Shown here in pieces: positions 13,986 to 20,853 of a stretch of 40,504 nt of DNA (position 1 is its first letter; each line of letters begins with the position of its first letter). The position numbers and the translations under genes were made by a program. This DNA is from a virus. Under the pieces are notes generated by a model. The model was given only the letters and a program-made list of their open reading frames with translations, was not told the origin of the DNA and ran no database searches. The stretch lies in the IMG/VR virus record IMGVR_UViG_3300049825_000292, positions 1-40,504 of that record; one strand, given 5' to 3'.

Positions 13986-14434
13986 CCTACGATTCACGAA
14001 AGGATACACTTGCACACATTGCGGACGTTGCTAGCAATATTCATCAGGTAATCGGCTCGCTTCATCAGCGATCTATGGAACACGATCTGAGTAAATTAGC
14101 TGAACCTGAGAAATCGCTTTTTGATGAGTACACGCCAAAACTCCGCAATAGCACCTATGGCAGTGAGGAATATGAGCGATACCGTGCCGAGATGGGCGCG
14201 GCGCTCCAACACCACTACGCGCATAACTCGCACCATCCGGAGCACTATGAGAACGGCGTTGCAGGGATGACGCTGCTTGATCTTATCGAAATGCTGTGCG
14301 ACTGGAAGGCCGCAACAAATCGCCATGCCGACGGCAATATCGGCAAGAGCTTGACGATCAACAAGCAGCGCTTTGGGCTTGATGATCAGTTGGCAAGCAT
14401 TCTTGAGAACACCATACGCGAGATGGGATGGTGA
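13982..14434 (+). CDS. DUF5662-like protein with HD-type motif
   Basis: A 150-residue protein with an HDLSKL motif (near residue 34), HHYAHNSHHPEHY (about 77-89) and MTLLDLIEMLCDWKAAT (about 95-111). This spacing of HD and HH with DxxEMxxDW resembles the DUF5662 phage family, which looks like a degenerate HD-type hydrolase. Metal-dependent phosphohydrolase activity is possible. Identification is by motif memory, not by search. Confidence 0.65.
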   Translation: MTYDSRKDTLAHIADVASNIHQVIGSLHQRSMEHDLSKLAEPEKSLFDEYTPKLRNSTYGSEEYERYRAEMGAALQHHYAHNSHHPEHYENGVAGMTLLDLIEMLCDWKAATNRHADGNIGKSLTINKQRFGLDDQLASILENTIREMGW

Positions 14435-14438
14435 GCAG

Positions 14439-14582
14439 ATGAAACGTCTCTGCATTGACTGCCAGCGCCCAACCTCGCGCGGCAGAACCGGCACGATGGC
14501 AACCAACTATCTGCGCTGTCTCGTCTGTGAGACGGCGCGCACGCTGCGAACGTGGAAGTATTGGCGGAGGGCGACCCAATGA
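14439..14582 (+). CDS. Zinc-ribbon miniprotein, 47 residues
   Basis: Starts MKRLCIDCQRPTSRGRTG and has CIDC and CLVC pairs. Very small and basic. Its ATG follows the previous stop by 4 bp and its stop overlaps the next ATG. Probably a structural zinc finger; function unknown. Confidence 0.6.
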   Translation: MKRLCIDCQRPTSRGRTGTMATNYLRCLVCETARTLRTWKYWRRATQ

Positions 14583-14764
14583 ACGAACCCGATCCCAACA
14601 GCACGCGCAGTATTGCGCGTGAACTCCAGGCGCGGGGTGTGCAGGTGTCGCACACCGCGATCAATCAGCAGCCGCCCCGCGTCATCTGGGCAGACGGTAA
14701 GGCGGTCGGGTGGGTAAAGGTCAAGCTCGGCTGGCCAGCGAAAAAGAGAGGATGGATACGATGA
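14579..14764 (+). CDS. Small HTH-like protein
   Basis: A 61-residue protein with an HTH-like stretch STRSIARELQARGVQVSHTA (about residues 6-25) and a basic tail with WVKVKLGWPAKK. It looks like the resolvase/transposase HTH fold without a catalytic domain. A DNA-binding accessory role is inferred. Confidence 0.6.
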   Translation: MNEPDPNSTRSIARELQARGVQVSHTAINQQPPRVIWADGKAVGWVKVKLGWPAKKRGWIR

Positions 14765-15159
14765 AAACTGACAACGAACTGAACCGGCTGATTGCGGAGC
14801 GGGTACTCAATGAACCACTAGAACCGCCGTGCGGCTACTATCACGAAACCGACGCGGCGCAACGTAGCACTGACGGATGGAGCGGCTGGTGCTACAACTG
14901 TGATTGCTCTATCAGCGAAGTAGCGCCCGAACCCCGCCGCTACTGCACCGACCCCGCCGCGCGTGATACGCTTGAGCAACATCTGATTGCAACTGGACAC
15001 ACTGTCGTGCTTTATAGCGGCTTCCATATAAAACACACCGCATTGGTAGGTTTTCGCGACAACAGGAGACCGCCAGCGCGTGGCGACGACGACACCGAAA
15101 AAGGCCACGCACTCGTGCTCGCAACCCTCGCGGCGTATGGCGTGGATATTGACACTTGA
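14761..15159 (+). CDS. Hypothetical early protein, 132 residues
   Basis: ATG at 14761 overlaps the previous stop (ATGA); an in-frame ATG at 14752 is an alternative. The protein has an N-terminal helix (NELNRLIAERVLNEPLEP), a CYNCDCS cluster and a central PRRYCTDPAARDTLEQHL helix. It vaguely recalls the phage ABA-sandwich (DUF2591) family, where a similar region follows a helical start. Last gene of this unit before a new promoter. Confidence 0.6.
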   Translation: MKTDNELNRLIAERVLNEPLEPPCGYYHETDAAQRSTDGWSGWCYNCDCSISEVAPEPRRYCTDPAARDTLEQHLIATGHTVVLYSGFHIKHTALVGFRDNRRPPARGDDDTEKGHALVLATLAAYGVDIDT

Positions 15160-15194
15160 CAACATTCGCCGTATGTCATATGATGCATCATATG
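15156..15194 (+). promoter_or_regulatory. Promoter 4 with perfect palindromic operator on its -10
   Basis: TTGACA (15156-15161), 17-bp spacer, TATGAT (15179-15184). The perfect 18-bp palindrome CATATGATGCATCATATG (15177-15194) covers the -10. A protein bound there would block transcription. The gene just downstream encodes a small candidate regulator. Confidence 0.85.
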
Positions 15195-15216
15195 GATTAT
15201 TGATGAGGAGGGATGC

Positions 15217-15369
15217 ATGAAAGTACGTGTAGACATCACGCCCGAAACCGCCGCGCTTCTGCGAGTGATTGCAGAAAAGCACGGATTGGTGATCTTCTCT
15301 GGCCCATTCAAGGGCCATCCGTCATTGGCAAAGGCAATCGAGATGCTGGCAAAGCAGAGCCAACAGTAA
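15217..15369 (+). CDS. 50-residue candidate autoregulator
   Basis: A short gene after the operator-promoter; GAGGAGGG lies 4-5 bp before the ATG. The product has a short strand (MKVRVDITPE), helix TAALLRVIAEKHGL and a C-terminal helix SLAKAIEMLAKQ, which is the ribbon-helix-helix plan with a longer loop. A dimer would suit the 18-bp palindrome upstream. Regulation of itself and the downstream membrane genes is inferred. Confidence 0.65.
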   Translation: MKVRVDITPETAALLRVIAEKHGLVIFSGPFKGHPSLAKAIEMLAKQSQQ

Positions 15370-15385
15370 AGAGAGGGGAATGAGG

Positions 15386-15610
15386 ATGAAAAACATTGCA
15401 CTTCTAGTCGTTGCCACCGCACTTGTGATGCTCACGATCATGGCGTGCTCGCTGTTGGACGTAACTCCCGCTCACGGCGCTGGTAGGCCGCGTGCCTGCG
15501 TAGGTAGGGTTGTACGCGTGATTGATCCCGGCGTTGACGTGGTGAGGCAGGCCAGTGGCAAACTCTGCACCCGGCCATCAGTGACGCCAATTAGTCGGAG
15601 GCACAAATGA
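15386..15610 (+). CDS. Small secreted or lipoprotein-like protein
   Basis: A 74-residue protein: MKNIALLVVATALVMLTIMA is a clear signal sequence, followed by C in a near-lipobox context (IMAC), so either a lipoprotein or a signal-peptidase I substrate. The mature part is basic with two further Cys. ATG at 15386 is chosen for GAGAGGGG 7 bp upstream. A cell-surface role such as superinfection exclusion is possible but not shown. Confidence 0.65.
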   Translation: MKNIALLVVATALVMLTIMACSLLDVTPAHGAGRPRACVGRVVRVIDPGVDVVRQASGKLCTRPSVTPISRRHK

Positions 15611-15825
15611 ACGAACCAACCTACGGCGGGCTAACCGCATCCCAACTCTGGCAGGCCATCAACGAAGCGGGCGCGGCGGATATGGTGATCAAGCCGCTGG
15701 TACTAGAGGATCTGCTGCGAGAGCTTGAGGATAAAAACACCATTGAGTTTGAGATCGGCATTAAGGATGCGCTTAAACTAATGAAGAGCCTTGATGCGAA
15801 GCGATCGCAGGAAGGTGTTGAATGA
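15607..15825 (+). CDS. Hypothetical acidic helical protein, 72 residues
   Basis: Starts at an ATGA overlap. The protein is helical and acidic (LEDLLRELEDKNTIEFEIGI) with no membrane helix. Function was not recognised. It sits in the same operon as two membrane or secreted proteins. Confidence 0.6.
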   Translation: MNEPTYGGLTASQLWQAINEAGAADMVIKPLVLEDLLRELEDKNTIEFEIGIKDALKLMKSLDAKRSQEGVE

Positions 15826-15920
15826 ACACATTCGATCCCTCCGCTAGCATTATCTTCCTTGTTGGCCTGCTGATTATTGGCGCGGTGTTGATCGCCGCAG
15901 GGATGGGAGTGTTTGGATGA
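15822..15920 (+). CDS. 32-residue membrane peptide
   Basis: A tiny ORF with ATGA overlaps on both sides. The product is a short polar start and one transmembrane helix (IIFLVGLLIIGAVLIAAGMG). Tight packing argues it is translated. It may modulate a membrane complex or act as a second lysis or exclusion peptide; there is no direct evidence. Confidence 0.55.
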   Translation: MNTFDPSASIIFLVGLLIIGAVLIAAGMGVFG

Positions 15921-16240
15921 ACAGATACGATGAAGATTTTGGATGTAAGCGGTGCAAGAAATCAAGCACTATGTTGGATAACACCACACTCGCATGGGGC
16001 GTGTATTACACGCGCTTATGCACCGATTGCATCAATGAGTGGAATGCGCTGTTTGAGTTGACTCCGACCTACAATCTCATCCTTGAATTGCGACGGATGG
16101 TGCAGTCGACCAGTATCGCCATGGAGCATGATGGCGTTGATCGGTCAAATGATCTGATTGCCATGGATCGTCGAATGGTCGAGTTGCATCCACAGATACG
16201 ATCCATGGCTGACACATGGATCAAGGCGGGCATCGGATGA
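15917..16240 (+). CDS. Zinc-ribbon plus helical protein, 107 residues
   Basis: CKRCKK and CTDC pairs at residues about 10 and 36 form a zinc-ribbon, followed by a long helical region. ATG overlaps the previous stop. Function unknown. Confidence 0.6.
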   Translation: MNRYDEDFGCKRCKKSSTMLDNTTLAWGVYYTRLCTDCINEWNALFELTPTYNLILELRRMVQSTSIAMEHDGVDRSNDLIAMDRRMVELHPQIRSMADTWIKAGIG

Positions 16241-16464
16241 GTACCATGGTTGATCTAGATTTATGCACTTGGGGCGACGGCGGGATTCGGTTGGTGTTTT
16301 GGGATTATCTCCAGGGGCAAGATCAGGTTTTTGTATTGCATGCCGATGGCACTGCAACCCAGGAGACCGAGGGCGAAACCGAAACATCAGTTAACCTCGT
16401 GTTGGCATTACGCGAATTACTAACAAAACAACTGAGTAGGATGCAAGCCAATGACAACCATTGA
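16237..16464 (+). CDS. Hypothetical small protein, 75 residues
   Basis: ATG at 16237 overlaps the previous stop. The beta-rich middle (LVFWDYLQGQDQVFVLHADG) is followed by a helix. It overlaps the next gene by 14 bp in another frame. Function was not recognised. Confidence 0.55.
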   Translation: MSTMVDLDLCTWGDGGIRLVFWDYLQGQDQVFVLHADGTATQETEGETETSVNLVLALRELLTKQLSRMQANDNH

Positions 16465-17107
16465 CCGGCTCGAAAAGTGGGAAGCCATGCCCGCCGCTGC
16501 GCTGTTTATTGCGGCGGGGCTCAACACGGGTATCTGGTATGTCGGCCCGCTCATGCCCGATGCCGTTCACGCCGCGCTGCCCTGGCTCGTTACCATTGTT
16601 GGTATCGTGGCAATCCTCGCGATTGACGGCAGCCTGATTGCGACTATTGCGGGCATGCGACAGGGCAGGCGCTCCCATTGGAGCAAAGCGAATATTTTCG
16701 TAACAGCCCTGTTCACGGCGCTAGCGGCGCTCAGTGCGCATGACGTTCTGGTACAGATCGGCGAGGTACAGATCGGTGCGGCATTGCATGCGCTATTCGC
16801 CGCGACGATCGTCACGTATGCGATGCACCTAGCCCAGCCGCGTGCCGATGTTGGCATAGCATTGGCATTGCGTGAACAGGAGGTACAGCGCCGTGAACAG
16901 GAGGTAAGCGAGCGGTTGACGGAGTTGACGAAACTGCATCAGGCGCATGTGACGATCGTCAACACGATCAACACAGCCATGGTAAGCGAACCCGATAAGA
17001 AACAACTGATCCGTCAACTCGTTGACAGTGGTGTAACCATCACGGCTGCCGCCAAGCAGATCGGTGTCACCCGGCAGACAGCCAGCAAATATGTGAATGA
17101 GGAATGA
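16451..17107 (+). CDS. Membrane-anchored coiled-coil HTH protein
   Basis: A 218-residue protein. Four hydrophobic segments lie in residues about 13-33, 43-71, 79-98 and 104-127. A charged coiled coil follows (REQEVQRREQEVSERLTELT, about 140-160), then a C-terminal HTH of the recombinase/Fis kind (VTITAAAKQIGVTRQTASKY). The layout of four TM helices, a coiled coil and a DNA-binding end resembles DUF2637/SpdB-type proteins of actinobacterial plasmids, by memory only. It could tether phage DNA or a regulator to the membrane. Confidence 0.75.
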   Translation: MTTIDRLEKWEAMPAAALFIAAGLNTGIWYVGPLMPDAVHAALPWLVTIVGIVAILAIDGSLIATIAGMRQGRRSHWSKANIFVTALFTALAALSAHDVLVQIGEVQIGAALHALFAATIVTYAMHLAQPRADVGIALALREQEVQRREQEVSERLTELTKLHQAHVTIVNTINTAMVSEPDKKQLIRQLVDSGVTITAAAKQIGVTRQTASKYVNEE

Positions 17108-17108
17108 C

Positions 17109-17429
17109 ATGTTTATTCGCAAGGATTATCCGACGATCATGAGCGGGTTGGTTATCCGCTATATTCCCGAAGACGAAGAATCCAACATGTACGACTACCA
17201 GATCAACGCGTCCCGTGATGGCGTAAGTATCAGCGGTCGGTGGCCGATTATGACATTTGAGGGAGCGGTAGTTGTCGAGGAATATCTAACGCGGGCTCGC
17301 TGGCATCATCGGCACATCCGAGAACAGTATACTTCCGTTGGTATGTCGTCTCGCAAGATCGTACCACTGACAGAGGATCAGGTAGTTGATATGATTACGC
17401 GACACATTCCGCTATATGATGAGGAATGA
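17109..17429 (+). CDS. Hypothetical protein, 106 residues
   Basis: ATG at 17109 follows GAGGA 5 bp upstream and the previous stop. The protein begins FIRKDYPTIMSGLVIRYIPE and is mixed alpha/beta, with no membrane helix. The same junction (GATGAGGAATGACATG-like) starts the next gene, suggesting local duplication of a translation start. Function unknown. Confidence 0.6.
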   Translation: MFIRKDYPTIMSGLVIRYIPEDEESNMYDYQINASRDGVSISGRWPIMTFEGAVVVEEYLTRARWHHRHIREQYTSVGMSSRKIVPLTEDQVVDMITRHIPLYDEE

Positions 17430-17430
17430 C

Positions 17431-17940
17431 ATGAGCCAATACAACCACCGTGTCGAGGACATTCCATACAATGGCCCTGCTGCTCCTAAGCCAGCACCGG
17501 CGATCCCAGCCCGCCGCGTGCAGACGGGCGTGATTAAGGCGGCGCATGCGAGCGTTGCCCTGATCTGGCTGATCCGCTCCCTGGCCGTAGCACTGCTACT
17601 GCTCTCACTGTTTGGCACCTTCTACGGGATGAGCGGGGCGTCAATGCCGCTGAATAAGCCCGGCCAGGTGTGGATTGACATCGGCCTCGCAAAGGAAGGT
17701 TTCATCCTGGCGATCATTGTGCAGGTGTTCTTCTCAGTGGTACAATGGGGATCGATGGGCCTAGCCAAGGCGGATGTGCGCTGGTGGGGGATGTACCTGA
17801 TCGGGCTATCGTTCAGCGCCTACTGGAACTGGCAAGCCTACCACACTGCAATGATTGACGTGATGCGCATGCCGTGGTTGCTCGCACTGATTATCATTGT
17901 GCTGAGTGATATACTGGCGGAAAAGGCATTGGTGCTCTAG
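17431..17940 (+). CDS. Polytopic membrane protein
   Basis: A 169-residue protein with a Pro-rich cytoplasmic start (PAAPKPAPAIPARR) and four likely transmembrane helices (about 33-56, 81-101, 111-127 and 137-160). The start has GAGGA 5 bp upstream. It lies between two membrane/HTH genes and probably works with them. No known transporter motif was seen. Confidence 0.7.
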   Translation: MSQYNHRVEDIPYNGPAAPKPAPAIPARRVQTGVIKAAHASVALIWLIRSLAVALLLLSLFGTFYGMSGASMPLNKPGQVWIDIGLAKEGFILAIIVQVFFSVVQWGSMGLAKADVRWWGMYLIGLSFSAYWNWQAYHTAMIDVMRMPWLLALIIIVLSDILAEKALVL

Positions 17941-17949
17941 GAGGGTGAC

Positions 17950-18438
17950 ATGGAATACGGTGCATATTGGATGACGGTGTTGGTCGTGCTGCTGCTGCTG
18001 GCGATGGGCGCAGAGCGGGCTATTGAAATCTACAACGATGTGCGCCGTTATGTCCATCGGTGGCAATCTGCACAGATCGAACCGCGCATCGCTCGTTATG
18101 TCGAGAACAGAGAGAAAACAAATGAATACAACAGTGGTACTGAATACCGCGATATACCTGATACCTATCAGCCAGAACCAGCCAGTACAAACGCTGCAAG
18201 TACCGGTATTTCACTTGCGAATACCGCCGATCTTGTACGCCACCTCTCAGGGCTTCGTAAGGCCAATGGTGACTATGCGATGAGCGGTAACCGGATTGTG
18301 GCAGCGGTTGAGATGGGGCGCAATGAGGTGCTAGCCATTGTGCGAGAGGTGCGTGGCAACCCACCCGAACCAGCCGAGCCGTACAATCCAACAAAGCACT
18401 TGCTCTTGGACGGCGTCAAGCGATGGATACCACGATAG
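17950..18438 (+). CDS. Single-pass membrane protein with C-terminal HTH-like domain
   Basis: A 162-residue protein with one N-terminal transmembrane helix (WMTVLVVLLLLAMGAERAI), a basic juxtamembrane region, a flexible Thr/Ser/Ala linker, then a HTH-like block (ADLVRHLSGLRKANGDYAMS then GNRIVAAVEMGRNEVLAIVR). It closes the membrane trio with 16451-17107 and 17431-17940. GAGGG is 5 bp before the ATG. Confidence 0.65.
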   Translation: MEYGAYWMTVLVVLLLLAMGAERAIEIYNDVRRYVHRWQSAQIEPRIARYVENREKTNEYNSGTEYRDIPDTYQPEPASTNAASTGISLANTADLVRHLSGLRKANGDYAMSGNRIVAAVEMGRNEVLAIVREVRGNPPEPAEPYNPTKHLLLDGVKRWIPR

Positions 18439-18464
18439 GGCGTCCAGCCACTGAGAGGATGATG

Positions 18465-18794
18465 ATGAGTAGAGAGCAACAGTACCTTGATCGCCTTGCT
18501 GAGATACAGACGGTTGTAAATCTGCCACGGGTCGCACTTGCCACTATCCCTAATGACGCACCATGGCATCTGCTCACTGAACGGGAGCGCGACATCATTG
18601 GTCGCCGCAAAAACGGCGACACGCTGCGCGCGATTGGTCAAGCGCTTGGGGTGACTAGTGACCGAGTGCGACAGATTGAACAGCGGGCATTGCGTATTTT
18701 ACATCGGCGGTCAGGGTATGCAACTCGTCAAAAGCAATACGCGCGCGACCCGTCACTAGTCGGCACCAATCGATTACATCCACCAACTACCTGA
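18465..18794 (+). CDS. Sigma70 region 4-like transcription factor, late-activator candidate
   Basis: A 109-residue protein. Residues about 36-81 match sigma70 region 4: LTERERDIIGRRKNGDTLRA followed by IGQALGVTSDRVRQIEQRAL, the conserved HTH that in sigma factors contacts the -35. No region 2 is present, so it is not a full sigma factor. Phage late regulators of the ArpU kind have the same domain. The start at 18465 has GAGAGG 6 bp upstream; three consecutive ATGs occur. It is the last early gene and overlaps the late transcript end by 8 bp. Confidence 0.8.
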   Translation: MSREQQYLDRLAEIQTVVNLPRVALATIPNDAPWHLLTERERDIIGRRKNGDTLRAIGQALGVTSDRVRQIEQRALRILHRRSGYATRQKQYARDPSLVGTNRLHPPTT

Positions 18795-19137
18795 CCACCC
18801 ACGGCGCTACCACTCGAAATACCCGCGTAGGCACCACCGCCCGCGCGGGTATCGTATTGTCTGCGCTCACCAATCTGAGCACCCGCCCCGGACGTGGCTG
18901 GTAGGCCGCGTCAATGCCGCCCTGTGGCAGGTCAACGCTTCCGCTGCCCACGCCGCATGTCAGCGGGTACTGGTCAATCCAGACACAATGATAGCCGGGG
19001 GCCTGCCAGGTGATGTGCAGGGTGTCGCGCTGCCATGCCACCGTCATGTTCGGTGTGGATTGTGCATTTGCTACCGCGTACAAGCCGAGTACGATAAGCG
19101 CAGCGGTGGCACCCAAGATAATAAACCATGTTTTCAT
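18787..19137 (-). CDS. Exported or membrane-anchored beta-sandwich protein, last late gene
   Basis: A 116-residue protein starting MKTWFIILGATAALIVLGLY, a signal anchor or signal peptide ending near ANAQ, followed by a fibronectin-like beta domain (MTVAWQRDTLHITWQAPGYH). The start overlaps the previous stop as TAATG, so the longer ORF from 19221 is rejected. An exported protein at the end of a tail operon may act in superinfection exclusion or adsorption; not proven. Confidence 0.65.
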   Translation of the reverse strand: MKTWFIILGATAALIVLGLYAVANAQSTPNMTVAWQRDTLHITWQAPGYHCVWIDQYPLTCGVGSGSVDLPQGGIDAAYQPRPGRVLRLVSADNTIPARAVVPTRVFRVVAPWVVR

Positions 19138-19721
19138 TAGGTTACAATCAATCGGTACACAAGCTGAATAGTAACGGTAATTGCTCCAGGCGCTAGAGTT
19201 TTGGTACATTGGATTTCCCAATACGCATAATTTGCGGGCGTTTGCGTGCTAAGACTGCCGCCCGGTGTTTCGACAAAACTCCACACAGCAACTGTATCGC
19301 TGCTAGTGTTACGACCTATCACTGTTGTGCCCGCGCTAAACGCGCCATTGATACCACGAATATTGACCGTCCAGTAATTTGTTGCGTTATTTGTGGTTGC
19401 CACGTTCGTAGCCATAATTGCACGTGTAACGTATGGCGCGTAGTCAGTGCGATTTGCACTATACGTAGCTGAAACAGGTGACGCGGTAGTTGTTGCTACT
19501 GGCAATGCGGTTTCATATTCATGCGCGGTCAACCAGCGCGTACCATCGTAATAGCACGCCCAGCTCAGATCAGTGCGATAGAATCGATCATCACTACGCA
19601 ACCCACCGGGCAAATCCCCGGTAACTGGAAACGCCGTGCCTCGACCAAGATTGCGGGTGGTCGTCCAGCGTGGGAACTCTGCGCTCAATTCGCGTAATTG
19701 CGCGTCCGTAAAGAATGGCAT
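19137..19721 (-). CDS. Putative tail fibre or baseplate protein
   Basis: A 194-residue protein. The N-terminal RSDDRFYRTDLSWACYYDGT followed by RWLT resembles a motif found in phage tail fibres and appendages. The rest is Thr/Asn/Ala-rich and beta-like. It follows two distal tail proteins, consistent with the last structural tail gene. Receptor-binding role inferred. Confidence 0.7.
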   Translation of the reverse strand: MPFFTDAQLRELSAEFPRWTTTRNLGRGTAFPVTGDLPGGLRSDDRFYRTDLSWACYYDGTRWLTAHEYETALPVATTTASPVSATYSANRTDYAPYVTRAIMATNVATTNNATNYWTVNIRGINGAFSAGTTVIGRNTSSDTVAVWSFVETPGGSLSTQTPANYAYWEIQCTKTLAPGAITVTIQLVYRLIVT

Positions 19722-19722
19722 G

Positions 19723-20853
19723 TCAATTCCTGTTCAATCTGGCAAGTTGCGCCGTTATGTCGGTTATGTCGGTTGGCTCCAGCGTGGCACTCATCCCGCT
19801 GCTATCCGCACGAAACGTCACCCGCGCAACGTAGTATTTTGCGGCGGCGTCTATTTCAGTTGACTGCGGCTGAATATCGAGCAAGTCCTCAATTTCAACA
19901 ATTGCGTTAGGCCGCAGATTCCACAAGTTGACCGTACCATAGCCCGCTACGCTGGTGCCGTTCAGCGTTGCCTCAATGCCGCCTGAGAGCGTGCGGCGAT
20001 ACCCACGGGTATAGACACTATTCCACAATTGCGCCCAAAACACTTTGTCTTCATACACGCCCCATGCGTACCGCGTACCACTACTGTCGCCCTGGCTGAG
20101 GAGCCGCTCAATGGCGCTGCGATAGGTCGTGTCGTCAGGGATGTACTGTGTGTCATTGAGTGCCGACGCGAGCACGAATGTGGTATCAGTGGAGAAAAAT
20201 GAATTAATCGCATTGTACGCGGTGAGTAGGTTGGTCACTTGCGTGGTTGTCACGGCATTGGTTGTGGTACTGCTCGCCGTTAGTAGCCAGTCCAGTGCCC
20301 CATACCAGCCAACAAAATGGAGGGTAATCTCAATGGCCCCGACGTCGCCGGTCGATACGCTGGTGCTTGGCTGTTTGCCCGGCCACCGGCGATTGTTGAG
20401 AATGCGCGTACACATTGCAATCGCGGCGGTGCTGGTGGTTTCGCCAATCCGCTCTACCCCGTGCTTCGTGCCATAGGCGGTGATGCTATCCGCATCGGTT
20501 TGATCGGCGGTCACGGCGGGCGATCCGAGTACCGTGGTATACCGCACGCGCATGGTATTTGCCAGGGTGTCAAGGCTGCGGCTGTGGGTTTCCTGGCCGA
20601 TTGTGGCATCGACCGCATTGAGAAACCCCTCCCAGCACGTATCCGCATCCGGCCCATACACTACGGCGGATGACCGTAATGCGCTGAACCAAAACAGCAC
20701 ATCTTCGATCGTGCCACGCATCACGACATCCATGGACTCAAATCCGAACTGATCTGAGATAGACCATTGAATGCTATCCGCGTCCGAGGCAATATCGCCA
20801 ATCGGGATGCCGTTGACCTGATCACAATAGATGGAGAGCGGTATGCCGATCAT
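19723..20853 (-). CDS. Tail hub or tail-tip protein
   Basis: A 376-residue protein downstream of the distal tail protein, with a beta-rich N-terminal segment (SIQWSISDQFGFESMDVVMR) and later Thr/Asn-rich region. ATGA overlaps the upstream gene. Position after tape measure and distal tail matches baseplate hub/Tal-like genes of siphoviruses. Fold not verified. Confidence 0.7.
   Translation of the reverse strand: MIGIPLSIYCDQVNGIPIGDIASDADSIQWSISDQFGFESMDVVMRGTIEDVLFWFSALRSSAVVYGPDADTCWEGFLNAVDATIGQETHSRSLDTLANTMRVRYTTVLGSPAVTADQTDADSITAYGTKHGVERIGETTSTAAIAMCTRILNNRRWPGKQPSTSVSTGDVGAIEITLHFVGWYGALDWLLTASSTTTNAVTTTQVTNLLTAYNAINSFFSTDTTFVLASALNDTQYIPDDTTYRSAIERLLSQGDSSGTRYAWGVYEDKVFWAQLWNSVYTRGYRRTLSGGIEATLNGTSVAGYGTVNLWNLRPNAIVEIEDLLDIQPQSTEIDAAAKYYVARVTFRADSSGMSATLEPTDITDITAQLARLNRN

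Noticed and set aside
15149-15154. First TTGACA upstream of promoter 4
   Set aside because: Its spacing to the TATGAT is 24 bp; the second TTGACA at 15156 gives 17 bp.
18423-18464. Longer start of the sigma-like protein at 18423
   Set aside because: No ribosome binding site before 18423; GAGAGG is 6 bp before 18465.
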